Notes: generated by a model from the sequence alone, not told the origin. 64,000 nucleotides of DNA from Methylobacterium soli (GCF_008806385.1 NZ_VZZK01000017.1:56962-120961); one strand, 5' to 3'; positions 25,791 through 34,969 are shown, counted from the stretch's first letter. Translations and numbers: made by a program.

Positions 25791-26627
25791 CTAGAGTGCG
25801 GGCGATTGGGGCGTCCAGACGACGCGATCGTCCACGGCATAAGCGTGGCATTCGGCAGAACGGGCGCGGCATTCCGCCAGGCAGCGCGCCAGGGGGTCGA
25901 AGCCGCCCGATCTGTGGACGGCCAGCTTTCCGGGCGCGATGACGAAGGCGCGGGGGAAGGGCTGCGCCAGGAAGCTGCGATAGGACGCCCGGGCCGGCTC
26001 AGTGAGATCGGGAACGGCCGCGACGTCGTCGATCCGCGCGTATCCGCTCGCCGGAGGCGACGTGAGCGGCAGGTATTCCGGATGCGTGAGGCGCGCCGGC
26101 AGGCCGAGATGGCTCAGGAACGCGTCGAGGCTCGGGGCGAAGACCGGAATGCCCTCCGGGAAGCTCAGGAGCTTGTGCGAATCGAACAGAAACCGGCCGA
26201 AGGGCACAAGCTGCGCCTGTCCGCCTGCGGCGCGGTAGGCGCGAACCATCGCCTGCCGGGTGGGCCGCGGGAACAGGTGATCATTGTCCCCGTAGAACCA
26301 GATGGAGGGCGTCCGGCTCCTGGCGCCGAGCGCGGCGGCCCCGTTCCGCAGGGCCTCGCCGGAGGCGTGACAGCTCTCGGCCTGCACGCCCCCGTAGAAG
26401 TTGACGATGCCGCGCACGCGCGGATCGTTGAGGGCGCCGCCCCCCAGGGCGTTCCAGCCGCCGAAGCTGCTCCCCGCGACCACGACGCGCCGGGCATCGA
26501 TTCCGGGCTCGCGGAGGATGATATCGAGGACGGCCAGGATGTCGCCCCCGACACAAGCCGGCTCATGACCGGATAAGCTTGCATCACTTAGACCCAACAA
26601 GGTGGCCCTGTTGAACTCAAGCCACAT
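25791..26627 (-). pseudogene. Alpha/beta hydrolase, N-terminally truncated remnant
   Basis: From about 26580 leftward the protein is a clear dienelactone-hydrolase-like alpha/beta hydrolase: the nucleophile elbow GSSFGG, then GIVNFYGGVQ, and IWFYGDNDHLFPRP with an Asp-x-x-His near the end. In the family about 100 residues, including the first strands and oxyanion loop, precede the elbow, yet here only about 50 do. The first 16 residues (from MWLEFNRATL) come from AT-rich DNA unlike the rest of the gene. The 5' part has probably been lost in a rearrangement. Translation of a shortened product from 26627 is possible. Confidence 0.72.
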
Positions 26628-27032
26628 TATGTCAAGTTACGATTTTGTTTATGTTTGTATATTGGACAGATTTGTTTCGCAAATACTGCATTCATACCAG
26701 CATGGCATTCAAGGCAGCCACGGCGCGCGTGCGCGACAACCCGGCGCATGACCCTCTGCAACGTTCGGTTTGGCGCCTTGTGTTGCGTACCGGTGCGCGA
26801 ATTGTCCCGCATTCCGGCATCTGAACCGGAATGGCCCGCCCGACACGGTGCGAACATGGGACCTTGGCTTTCGGGGGACAGCGCTCGATCCGGCCAAGCT
26901 CCGGGTGCTGACCGCTCTGTGGCCGCCAGGTCTGGCCTGATCGGTCTTGGTTGCCCGGCGCGGCCCATGATGGTGCGCGTGGGAACGAAGGCCTGATCCC
27001 GCAGGAACCTGAGCCTCTCGACAGCGTAGCTT
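26628..27032. other. AT-rich scar and intergenic region
   Basis: Bases 26560-26700 are distinctly AT-rich for this genome (for example TTTTGTTTATGTTTGTATAT), beginning where the hydrolase homology stops. No gene recognised; it may be the footprint of a lost insertion and also hold the promoter of the L,D-transpeptidase gene. Confidence 0.5.
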
Positions 27033-27707
27033 GTGAAGAAGCTCCGCGGCCTGGGTTCTCAAGGATTCCCGATGTGCTTCCGTCCAGCCGTCGTCCTGTC
27101 AGCCCTCCTCGTACCAACGCTGGTCTCGCTTCCTGCATTGGCCGATGTGCGAATACGGATCGACCAGAGCCATCAGCGCATGTCGGTCGCGGTTGATGGA
27201 CAGCCTCTCTACGATTGGCCCGTCTCGACCGGCTTGCCGGGGCATCGGACCCCGAACGGATCCTTTAGGGCCCTGCGGATGGAGCGCGTCTACTTCTCAC
27301 GCAGGTACGACAATGCGCCGATGCCGCACGCGGTGTTCTTCACGTCGGTCGGGCACGCGATTCACGGCACCCATCACGCAAGGCAACTCGGCCGGGCCGC
27401 GTCGCACGGCTGCGTTCGCCTGTCTCCTTCCCATGCCGCAGCCCTGTTCAGCATCATCAGGGCGGAAGGGCCAGGCAACACTCGGATTTCGATCAGCGGA
27501 CGTGAGCCACTCGTGGCAGCCCGGTTTGGCCGAGGCTTCGGGGCCAGGAGCCACCGGCCCGGGCATGAATATGGCCGCGCTATACCCACGGGAATGCCGC
27601 TGGAGCCCGGCGAGGGCTACGCTACCCGCATGCCGATGCGTCCATCCTCTCGTGAGCCATTCTATCCCCCCTATGGCTACGGCCGGGAGGATGACGATTT
27701 CGAGTAG
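27033..27707 (+). CDS. L,D-transpeptidase (YkuD domain)
   Basis: A 224-residue exported enzyme that makes peptidoglycan 3-3 cross-links or anchors proteins to the wall. A signal peptide is visible (VLSALLVPTLVSLPALA, ending about residue 38). The catalytic signature is HAIHGTHHARQLG followed by SHGCVRL, with His111 and Cys127 as the expected active residues. The C-terminal 70 residues are Arg/Pro/Tyr-rich and disordered. An ATG at 27072 is an alternative start with a shorter signal. Confidence 0.92.
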   Translation: MKKLRGLGSQGFPMCFRPAVVLSALLVPTLVSLPALADVRIRIDQSHQRMSVAVDGQPLYDWPVSTGLPGHRTPNGSFRALRMERVYFSRRYDNAPMPHAVFFTSVGHAIHGTHHARQLGRAASHGCVRLSPSHAAALFSIIRAEGPGNTRISISGREPLVAARFGRGFGARSHRPGHEYGRAIPTGMPLEPGEGYATRMPMRPSSREPFYPPYGYGREDDDFE

Positions 27708-27898
27708 CGGCCCACCCTTGAGGACCCGGGGGCGAAGTCCGGGACACGGACTTGGTGAGCGGGAAGCCTTCAGGATGTGCCCCCGCCCGGGGGCAGCCCT
27801 ACGCGCGCCGGCGGCTTGCCGGGCCTGGAGGTGGTTGGGCCTTGAATTCAGTTTCCGTGGGCGCTCGTGACAGCGCCCTGCCCGGTGGTATCCTCCCC

Positions 27899-29887
27899 TT
27901 AACGCTGCGCTTCTCCTTCCGGAAGACCAGCCTTGCGCAAGCCCTCGACGATGCGCTGGTATTCGGCAAGAAAAGTAGGATCTTCGGACCAGCCCGCATT
28001 CGCCCATTTCTGGACTGTGTAGCCGGGCATCAACTCCAGCAGCCGGGCCACGGAATTGCGCGCAGATTCCTCATTCCCCAACCATGCATGAGCGGCGGCA
28101 AGATCGATCATGGCCTGCCAATACGGACCATCGGCGACCGAGCGATTGCACCACTCGACCGTCTCCCTCCATTTGGCCTGATGCGTGTAAGAGTGGCACA
28201 TGTAGTATTTCCATATATTCGTCGATGGATCGCGTGGGCTGAGGCGCATCGCCTTGGCAATGTAGGGGGGAGCCTCCGCAGCATGCCCCGAAAGAATATT
28301 CACCAGCCCGGCCTGTGCGTAAGCGATCGCCAGATTCCTATCGGCCTCGATCGCGCCCTGCTGCATGTGGAATGCGTCTTCGAATTTGTGCCTGACGCGC
28401 AGCACATCCCCCTTGATCGAGCGAGCCGTTGCATTTTCACTGTTTGTCGACAGCACCTTTGAGATATTTCGATCGGATCGCATGATGTCTGATTGCTGAT
28501 CTTCGCTCCACCTCGCCCCGGCCCTGATGATCAGCGCCCTGGACAGACCGATGAGAGCTTGGGGCGCTTCGGAATCGAGTGCGAGCGCCCGTTCGAAGAT
28601 GGAGACCGCCTCATTGACGCTCGCCTTCGTCCGAGGCCGATTCAGGATCGCCCATCCGCGCATGGCGAGATCGGCAGCGGTCGGATTGTCGGGCCGTTCC
28701 CGGAGGGCCCGCAGACTCTCGGCCTGGGTGAGCTGAACGTCGAGCGAGCGGGCGAGGCGGGCAACAAACTCCACCTGCAGCTCACCCAGTCGGCTCCGGT
28801 CTCCTTCGAAACGATCTGCCCAGATGTGGGCCCCTGTCTCGGCCGAGATCAACTGTGCGTTCAGGATGACCCGCTCGCCCGTGCGCCGGACGCTCCCCTC
28901 AAGGACGTAGCGGACACCGAGATCCTTGCCGACCTGTTTCACGTCGACCGCCTTGCCCTTGTAGGTGAAGGCCGTGTTCCGGGCGATGACGAAGCTGCCT
29001 GTCAGATGCGACAGGTCCGTGGTCAGGTCCTCCGTAAGCCCATCGGCGAAGAAGTCCTGCTCGGGGTCGTTGCTGAGATTGGCGAAGGGCAATACCACGA
29101 GCGACAATCCCGGGACCGTCTTCGGGAGGTTGCTCGCCTGCGCGGCGGCGGTGGTTGCCGCCTCCGAAGCCCGATGCGTTGACCACGACCATAAGCCGAG
29201 CCCTCCTGTCACGAGGACGGCCGCGACGCTGGCGGTGAAGAGGAGGCGCTTCGAGACAAGTGGGCGAGCGGGCGAGGCCCCTCGCACAGCCGGCGTGCCA
29301 CCGCCAGCGTCCTCCAGCTCTTCCTCGGCGGGCTGTTCGGGCAGGCTCGCCACGGCCGCAGCCGTGAGGCCAAACACGCCAATCGGCCGAGCGATGTTTT
29401 TCAGCTCCCGCTTGCCCAGATCCTCGAAGCGATAGGGCAGCTTGTCTCGCACTTGATCGTGCACCGAGCGAGAAACGCACAATCCTCCCGGTTCAGCCAG
29501 CGGTTCAAGGCGGGCCGCGACGTTGACGCCATCTCCGTACAAGTCGCCATCAGGCTCCGCGACGACGTCCCCGACATTGATGCCGAAGCGTAGGCGGAAC
29601 ACACGATCCTCAGGCAGGCCTTTGTCCCGACTCAGCATGGCACGCTGGATCCGCACGGCGCAGGTAACCGCCCGAAGCGGGCTCGGGAACTCCACGAGGA
29701 GCCCATCTCCCATGGTTTTGACGATCCGTCCGTGAGCGGCAGCGATGCTGGGATCGACCACCTCTCGGCGGAGCGCTTTCAGGCGACGAAGCGTGCCTGC
29801 CTCGTCAAGACCCATGAGGCGACTGTAGCCCACGATATCGGCAACCATGATGGCCGCCAGACGACGTTCTGCGCCGACTTTGTTCAT
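27899..29887 (-). CDS. Class III adenylate/guanylate cyclase with TolB-like and TPR domains
   Basis: A 662-residue membrane-anchored signalling protein. Residues about 8-175 form a class III cyclase, with metal-binding Asp17 (ADIVGYS) and Asp61 (KTMGDGLLVEF), and GDGVNVAARL near the end. A single transmembrane helix lies at about 213-235. Then comes a TolB-like/FlgO-type domain (VVLPFANLS, DLTTDLSHL, VRYVLEGSVR; about 260-375) and several TPR-like repeats to the end. It would make cAMP from ATP in the cytoplasm and sense or bind something through the periplasmic part. Rhizobia carry many such cyclases. The upstream neighbour on the other strand is a DUF1127 gene. Confidence 0.9.
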   Translation of the reverse strand: MNKVGAERRLAAIMVADIVGYSRLMGLDEAGTLRRLKALRREVVDPSIAAAHGRIVKTMGDGLLVEFPSPLRAVTCAVRIQRAMLSRDKGLPEDRVFRLRFGINVGDVVAEPDGDLYGDGVNVAARLEPLAEPGGLCVSRSVHDQVRDKLPYRFEDLGKRELKNIARPIGVFGLTAAAVASLPEQPAEEELEDAGGGTPAVRGASPARPLVSKRLLFTASVAAVLVTGGLGLWSWSTHRASEAATTAAAQASNLPKTVPGLSLVVLPFANLSNDPEQDFFADGLTEDLTTDLSHLTGSFVIARNTAFTYKGKAVDVKQVGKDLGVRYVLEGSVRRTGERVILNAQLISAETGAHIWADRFEGDRSRLGELQVEFVARLARSLDVQLTQAESLRALRERPDNPTAADLAMRGWAILNRPRTKASVNEAVSIFERALALDSEAPQALIGLSRALIIRAGARWSEDQQSDIMRSDRNISKVLSTNSENATARSIKGDVLRVRHKFEDAFHMQQGAIEADRNLAIAYAQAGLVNILSGHAAEAPPYIAKAMRLSPRDPSTNIWKYYMCHSYTHQAKWRETVEWCNRSVADGPYWQAMIDLAAAHAWLGNEESARNSVARLLELMPGYTVQKWANAGWSEDPTFLAEYQRIVEGLRKAGLPEGEAQR

Positions 29888-30063
29888 GGCCCCCTCCTGA
29901 GCGGCCTTCGATGGCTGCCCACGCTCCTCACCGTGGCGAATTCTAGCATAGAGGATTGCTCGGCGGAGCAGCCCTCCATCGGCGTAAGGCCGTGCCGTTC
30001 AGCACAGATTTATCCCGACCAGACTGTCACCTCTGAGCAGTCGAACAGCTTGAGGAGGCCTCA

Positions 30064-30207
30064 ATGTTGAAATCGATCATCTGCTTTTTGCAGATTTGGT
30101 GGCGAGATCAACGAATTTGTCGAGAGTTGCAAACCCTTGACTGTCGGAGCCTGGAAGACATTGGACTGGAGCCGTACCAAGTCCCCCGCCGTCGCCATTC
30201 GCTCTGA
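30064..30207 (+). CDS. DUF1127 family small protein
   Basis: A 47-residue basic peptide with the DUF1127 pattern: a tryptophan-containing start (LQIWWRDQRICRELQTL) followed by SLEDIGLEPYQV. GAGGAGG lies 5 bases before the ATG, a very strong ribosome binding site. Family members of this size in alphaproteobacteria have been linked to stress responses, phosphate and carbon metabolism and RNA interactions. The gene lies between the cyclase gene and the tRNA fragment. Confidence 0.85.
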   Translation: MLKSIICFLQIWWRDQRICRELQTLDCRSLEDIGLEPYQVPRRRHSL

Positions 30208-30365
30208 CCCGGGCTGACGAACCGGGCGCCCATGAAAGACGGCCCTCACGACTCGAACCTCAGCCGCGCTTCGCTTGCGACAGCAGCGCGACAGACCGAC
30301 CTGACCAGGGATCTTGCAGAGGATTGTGAACCAGCCGGACACCAAGCCTTCCGGAGGCTTGGAGA

Positions 30366-30413
30366 TGGCGCACCCGACACGATTCGAACGTGTGACCTTT
30401 GCCTTCGGAGGGC
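30366..30413 (-). other. 3' half of tRNA-Arg(CCG): attachment site of the integrated element
   Basis: Read on the minus strand the 48 bases give the loop CTCCGAA (anticodon CCG) with its inner stem, the variable region AAAGGTC, a perfect 5-bp T-arm (ACACG TTCGAAT CGTGT), the acceptor strand CGGGTGC and a genomically encoded CCA. The 5' half (acceptor, D-arm and the outer anticodon stem) is missing; the pairing is lost at about 30414. The integrase gene begins 135 bases to the right. The fragment is the usual displaced tRNA end at one border of an element integrated into tRNA-Arg. Confidence 0.88.
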
Positions 30414-30548
30414 GATGGTAGACATTGACACTAGCTACTACACACCGTCACTATCATTGAAAATCAAATGCTTAACGCACCGCTTTCCGACAAGACACGC
30501 CGTTGGTATCCTGCAACGCTGTAGCCCCGTTGTAGCCCGGAGAGTGAC

Positions 30549-31871
30549 GTGGTCGGCAGGTTGACCCTCCAGATTGTCAAGGCAGCCAAGTCGCGCGAGA
30601 GCCGCTACACCCTATGGGACACGGAGCTGAAGGGCTTCGGGCTGAGGGTAAATGCCGACGGCACCAAGAGCTACGCGCTGAAATATCTGTTCCGCGGTCG
30701 GCAGCGCTGGCATACGATTGGCAAACACGGCTCACCCTGGACGCCCGACACCGCACGCAACGAAGCGCTTCGCCTTCTCGCGCAGGCGCGCAACGGGGTC
30801 GACCCGCAGGAGGTCAAGCAGGTGCAGGCGAATGCCGATCTGACTATGGCCGAGCTGTGCGACCTCTACCTCGCGGCGGCCCGTGCGGGCCAGATCCTTA
30901 CGAAGTTCGACGAGCCGAAGAAGGCCTCGACGCTCCTAACGGACGCAAGCCGTATCGAGCGCCACATTAAGCCGCTTCTCGGGCGCAAGCGGGTGCGAGA
31001 GGTAACGACCGACCATATCGACGCATTTCTGCACGACGTTGCGACGGGTAAGACCGCCCTCGACGTTAAGACGGGCAGGCGCGGCCGCGCCATCGTCGAA
31101 GGCGGCCGGGGCGCGGCCACGCGGACGGTCGGGCTCCTCGGCGGCGTCTTCGCGTTCGCGGTGCGCAAGCGGCTGCGTCCGGACAACCCGGTGCGAGGCG
31201 TTCAGCGCTTCAAGGACGGCCGCAACGAGCGCTTCCTTTCCGGCCAAGAGCTCCTACGATTGGGGCAGGCGCTCGCGGCCTGCGACGAGGCGTGGGGACA
31301 GCATGCAGCCGATCTGGCCGCCTGGGTTGAGGCCGGCCGGCGCGGCCCCTCCCCGCGGACACCGACGCAAGCCGAGAGTCCGTCGGCGACTGGCGCCATA
31401 CGGCTGCTGTTGCTCACCGGCGCGCGCAAGTCCGAGGTGCTGCAACTCGAGTGGGCCCACGTCGATCGCGAGCACGGCTATCTCCGTCTGCCGACGAGCA
31501 AGACGGGCGCGAAGGCGATCCCGATCGGAACCGCGGCACTGACCCTTATCGAGGCCCAGCCGAGGTTCGCTCACAACCCGTACGTATTTACCGGCAACAT
31601 CGCGGGCCGGCACTTCGTTGGGCTGTCGAAGGTCTGGGAGCGCGTGCGAGCTCGTGCTGACCTGCCCGACGTGCGCCTGCACGACCTGCGCCATTCCTTC
31701 GCGAGCGTCGGAGCGTCCTCAGGGAACAGTCTGCTGTTGCTTGGCGCAATCCTAGGGCACCGCGACCCCAAGACGACACAGCGATACGCTCACATCGCGC
31801 GCGACCCAGCACGCGCTGCGGCGGAACACGTCTCGAACCTGATCGCAACCTCGCTCACCGCCTCACGGTAG
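30549..31871 (+). CDS. Tyrosine recombinase/integrase
   Basis: A 440-residue phage- or island-type integrase. It has the N-terminal arm-binding DUF4102-like part (about residues 1-90), a SAM-like core-binding domain (about 95-210) and a catalytic domain with Arg293 (TGARKSE), His378/Arg381 (HDLRHSF), His404 (LGHRD) and the nucleophile Tyr413 (TQRYAHI). All catalytic residues are present. It starts with GTG at 30549. It lies next to the tRNA-Arg fragment, so it is probably the enzyme that brought the element in. A Pro/Ser-rich insertion near residues 260-280 is mildly unusual. Confidence 0.95.
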   Translation: MVGRLTLQIVKAAKSRESRYTLWDTELKGFGLRVNADGTKSYALKYLFRGRQRWHTIGKHGSPWTPDTARNEALRLLAQARNGVDPQEVKQVQANADLTMAELCDLYLAAARAGQILTKFDEPKKASTLLTDASRIERHIKPLLGRKRVREVTTDHIDAFLHDVATGKTALDVKTGRRGRAIVEGGRGAATRTVGLLGGVFAFAVRKRLRPDNPVRGVQRFKDGRNERFLSGQELLRLGQALAACDEAWGQHAADLAAWVEAGRRGPSPRTPTQAESPSATGAIRLLLLTGARKSEVLQLEWAHVDREHGYLRLPTSKTGAKAIPIGTAALTLIEAQPRFAHNPYVFTGNIAGRHFVGLSKVWERVRARADLPDVRLHDLRHSFASVGASSGNSLLLLGAILGHRDPKTTQRYAHIARDPARAAAEHVSNLIATSLTASR

Positions 31872-32540
31872 GCACGTCGCTATCAGCGGGCATGAGTTTG
31901 CATCCCGAAGGAGCAGCGCAGCAACTCGCAGTGCAGACCATGTAGGCCGTGCAGACCATGTAGGCCGTGCAGACCATGTAGGCCGTGAGGGCTTTGAAGC
32001 GTGAGGTGCGCGTGGGTGCCAGCGCACGCAGCGAGAGCCAGGCGGCGAGACGAACCAGATTGAGGGCAGCGGCCGTGGCCACGCCCTGGAAGGTCATTTT
32101 GGCCAGCCCGCGGTAGCGCGCCTGACGCAGGCCGAAGCTGCGTTCGCTTTGCGCGATCGTCCCCTCAATGCCTTGTCGCTGCCCGTAGAGCTGTCGGCCC
32201 TCCGCGCTCTCCTGCCGCTGCCGCGAAGCCGCCAGCGCCTCGTGCTCGGCGCGCGGATGCAGGCCGAGTCGGCGGCTCGCCGCCCGGGTGCAGCGCGGCT
32301 TGACGGAGCACGCGCGACAGACGGCGGGTCTGAAGCCCGCGCGGATGAACGGACGTCCGGTCGCCTTGTCCCTGTACGTGCCCCACCTCGTGCTCTCGTG
32401 CTCCTCGGAGCAGCGCACGCGGTGGCGCTCCCAGTCGACCGCAAAGTCGGTGACCTGGAACGCGTCCTAATGCGCCAGCGCCAGGCGCTGACCCGGCTCG
32501 GTACGGACGGCGGCTTCGACCTCGACCCCGGCACAGCGGA
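31855..32540 (-). mobile_element. IS1182-family transposase remnant
   Basis: The frame 32418-31855 encodes the C-terminal part of an IS1182-type transposase: YRDKATGRPFIRAG, the Cys motif CRACSVKPRC, then IEGTIAQSERSFGLRQARYRGLAKM and ALNLVRLAAWL. Upstream in the same frame FQVTDFAVDWERHRVRC is still recognisable, but an in-frame TAG near 32468 interrupts it and the first two thirds of the gene are gone. The C-terminus carries a threefold repeat. No inverted repeats could be assigned, so the element is inactive. Confidence 0.85.
31931..31984. repeat. Three tandem 18-bp repeats inside the transposase remnant
   Basis: The unit GTGCAGACCATGTAGGCC occurs three times in a row. Because it is 18 bases long it keeps the transposase reading frame on the minus strand, adding the sextet AYMVCT three times. 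The copies look identical, which points to a recent expansion. Confidence 0.95.
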
Positions 32541-32568
32541 GTAGACACGTTACGAGGGGCCCGAGACG

Positions 32569-33309
32569 TTGGCCGAGATGAAGCGGGCGGCCGCGGCACT
32601 TTGCGGGCTGGAGAAGACCGGGGTGCACGCGCTGGTGCAGGCCAACCCCAACGTCGTCGATGTCGAGATCGCGCTCACCGGTGCCCCGTCCGCAACCGTC
32701 GCCGCCGAGCCGGACGGGGCGGAGGCGGACGCCGCGCTCCTCACCCCGGAGGCCGAGCCCCATGCAACCCCGGCCCACACCCGCCAGGATCGGCTGGACG
32801 TAGCTAGCTTGGAGGAGCGGGGCGAGCCGGACGAGGCGTGGCTGGTGTTCCACGAGGCCAAGCTCGCCGCAAACCCGGGGCTTCGTTCAAAGACCACCCC
32901 GGCGATCGTCGAGCAGGTCGCCCGCTACCGGGCGAGCCTAACGGCGCAGGCGGAGCGGCTGGCTGCGGGCTACCCGGCGCTGTGCCGCGACCTCGTGCGG
33001 CTCGACGCCCTGCGCCGCGCGGTACGGACCGCCCACGGCCTCGACGCCGAGGCACTGCCAGCGCGCGACCCGCTCGTGGCGGAGGTCGCCTCTGGTGCGC
33101 GGACGTTGCGGGTCGACCCCGAGCCGCGCCTCGTGGTGTTTGGCTTCGACGCCGACCAGCGCGACGGCGCCCTGCGGGCGGTAACCGACGAGTTGCGCGG
33201 CCGGCACGGACTGCGGGTCTACGCGGTCGGCCGGCCAGGGGGACGCACGTCCAGCGCCTTCCGCCGCCTAGCCGGCGCGGTCGCCGACCCGACGCCCGAC
33301 GCAGCCTGA
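32569..33309 (+). CDS. PD-(D/E)XK nuclease-like protein (putative)
   Basis: A 246-residue soluble protein. The middle has RLDVASLEE, then 15 residues later WLVFHEAKLAANPGLR; the Asp and the Glu-x-Lys pair on a strand have the spacing of a PD-(D/E)XK nuclease core. It continues with AIVEQVARYRASL and a long helix, then PRLVVFGFDADQRDG. I have seen this pattern in uncharacterised bacterial proteins, but the fold is inference. The TTG at 32569 lies directly after the transposase remnant, so the true N-terminus may be lost; an ATG at 32578 is an alternative. Confidence 0.6.
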   Translation: MAEMKRAAAALCGLEKTGVHALVQANPNVVDVEIALTGAPSATVAAEPDGAEADAALLTPEAEPHATPAHTRQDRLDVASLEERGEPDEAWLVFHEAKLAANPGLRSKTTPAIVEQVARYRASLTAQAERLAAGYPALCRDLVRLDALRRAVRTAHGLDAEALPARDPLVAEVASGARTLRVDPEPRLVVFGFDADQRDGALRAVTDELRGRHGLRVYAVGRPGGRTSSAFRRLAGAVADPTPDAA

Positions 33310-33436
33310 CAGCACCGGCCCGGAGGGGCGCGACCGCCGGCCGCAGTAGAAATCTGCGTCCGGTGGTAAATTCGCGGAGGGGCAACGGGAATACCTCTCC
33401 TCGGCTCCGCCGGAGCGTCCGTGAGACCCCTTCGTC

Positions 33437-33898
33437 ATGTCCAGCCCGGTCCCTTACCCCGCCCCGAGCCGCTCCACGCCGCGCCTCCGGGGGCAGGCAC
33501 ACCCCGCCGCGATTGCGCTACGGCTCGGCGCGCTGCTCACGTTCCTCCTCGCCGCGGCGCCTGCCCACGCCGACTCGCCATTCGAGGGGCGCTACCAGGG
33601 CCGCGGCGACGGCCGGCTCGACCTGCAGGTGTTCGACCTCGGTGACGGGAGCGGCGCGCACTTCGTTGTCGCCGGCACCGCCGTCCCGAACGAGTGCACC
33701 GGCGAGCTGCGCGGTTTGGCCAAACCCAGCGGCCAGGGGTCCCTGGTGCTGACCCGCAAGGAGAGCGGGTCAGAGGAGGCCTGCACCCTCACCCTGCGTT
33801 TCGGTCCGGACCGCAAACGCGCGCGGATGGAGGAACAGGGCTGCGGCGACTTCCATGGGACGTCCTGCGCCTTCGACGGCGCGCTGACCCGCCGCTGA
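33437..33898 (+). CDS. Secreted hypothetical protein with four cysteines
   Basis: A 153-residue protein with a signal peptide (core LRLGALLTFLLAAAPAHA, ending about residue 45). The mature domain looks like a small beta-barrel: GRYQGRGDGRLDLQVFDLG, ECTGELRG, GSLVLTRK, ACTLTLRFG, then GCGDF and TSCAF. Four cysteines could make two disulfides. The pattern recalls periplasmic inhibitor-like proteins, but no family is firm. The next gene is also secreted and read the same way. Confidence 0.65.
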   Translation: MSSPVPYPAPSRSTPRLRGQAHPAAIALRLGALLTFLLAAAPAHADSPFEGRYQGRGDGRLDLQVFDLGDGSGAHFVVAGTAVPNECTGELRGLAKPSGQGSLVLTRKESGSEEACTLTLRFGPDRKRARMEEQGCGDFHGTSCAFDGALTRR

Positions 33899-33984
33899 CC
33901 GCGCTCGACGTCTTCCGGGTACCTCGGTGCGCCCGGACACCCCTTTGTTCCTTCCTCCCCTCACCTCCCTGACGGATCACCCCC

Positions 33985-34470
33985 ATGATGCGCGCGATGC
34001 TGCCGCTTGGCTTATTGCTGTTAGCCATCCACCCGGCCCAGGCGAACCCGCCGGTTGACGAGACCAAGTCCGGCGGCTGCCTCGAACTCAAGCTCGACGG
34101 TCGGCCCACCCCCTGCAACCACGACTTCCGCTTCGTCGACGACGGCAAGGGCGAGATCAGCTTCGTCACGGGCTATGGCGACGGCAGGGCTGCCCCGAAG
34201 ACGGTGCTGGCGCTATTCACCGCCCAGACGCCCGACATGGAGAACGCCTACGGCTACGCGCTGCGCCTGACGAACGTGACGCTCATGACATACGACAAGC
34301 CGGCCAGCCAGCGGATGTGGAAGGCCGCTGGCCTGTGCTTCCTGGTCAAGCCGAACCCGGTACGGGCCGGCGCGAAAGCGGTGCGGCAGGATATCGTCGT
34401 GATGTGCTCGGCGACGCTCGCCGACGCGGGTGTACCCGTACGGCGGGTCGACTGGAAGTTCGCGTTCTGA
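33985..34470 (+). CDS. Secreted hypothetical protein, 161 aa
   Basis: A protein with a signal peptide (MMRAMLPLGLLLLAIHPAQA, cleavage about residue 20). The mature part has GGCLELKLDG, TPCNHDFRFVDDGKGEISF, then a long region with MWKAAGLCFLVKP and a late cysteine in VVMCSATL; four cysteines could pair. No domain recognised. It is followed after 14 bases by the next gene, so they are probably one transcript. Confidence 0.68.
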   Translation: MMRAMLPLGLLLLAIHPAQANPPVDETKSGGCLELKLDGRPTPCNHDFRFVDDGKGEISFVTGYGDGRAAPKTVLALFTAQTPDMENAYGYALRLTNVTLMTYDKPASQRMWKAAGLCFLVKPNPVRAGAKAVRQDIVVMCSATLADAGVPVRRVDWKFAF

Positions 34471-34484
34471 CGGGGGCGAGCACC

Positions 34485-34952
34485 ATGAGCACGACCACCA
34501 CTGGCACCGACACCGCCGTTCCAGGTCTCGAGACCCATACCGGCGAGACCCCAACCAGCGAGACACCTGGACCAAGCGTCGGCATCTTCTGGGGCGTGCC
34601 GGAGGGCGGGCGCATGGTGCTGGTCACGGACCGCACGCCCCTGGCGGAGGCCGAAGCCTACGGCGACTGCCTCACCCACCCGCACGGGCACTACGAGGTT
34701 TGGGAGGCGTGGCGCAGGCTCGGCGCCACGACACTGCGCCGCCGCGGACTACCACCGGCCATCGCGGGCAACGAGTACGAGGCATTCCCGCGCGGGCGGG
34801 TGGTCTACATGCGCGGGCCGGCGCTGTTCACCCTCTACGCTGACCGGCGCCTGCAGAAGCCGGAGACCATCGCCGAACTCGTGCTGCGGTTCGGCCTTGC
34901 TGCCGAGTGCTACGCGGTGCGCTCGGACGCGCACTACCGCACCCTCGCCTGA
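34485..34952 (+). CDS. Hypothetical protein, 155 aa
   Basis: A cytoplasmic protein with a Thr-rich disordered start (about 30 residues) and a folded part: VGIFWGVPEGGRMVLVTDRTPL, AYGDCLTHPHGHYEVWEAWRRLG, then PRGRVVYMRGPALFTLYADRRL and YAVRSDAHY. The block order is distinctive and looks conserved, but I cannot name a family. The start at 34485 follows the preceding stop by 14 bases and the next start comes 17 bases after its stop. Confidence 0.65.
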   Translation: MSTTTTGTDTAVPGLETHTGETPTSETPGPSVGIFWGVPEGGRMVLVTDRTPLAEAEAYGDCLTHPHGHYEVWEAWRRLGATTLRRRGLPPAIAGNEYEAFPRGRVVYMRGPALFTLYADRRLQKPETIAELVLRFGLAAECYAVRSDAHYRTLA

Positions 34953-34969
34953 CGGAAAGGAGACGCGGC

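Noticed and set aside
30061..30345. 94-codon minus-strand frame opposite the DUF1127 gene
   Set aside because: The plus strand has a DUF1127 peptide with a strong ribosome binding site; the minus-strand frame has no recognisable product.
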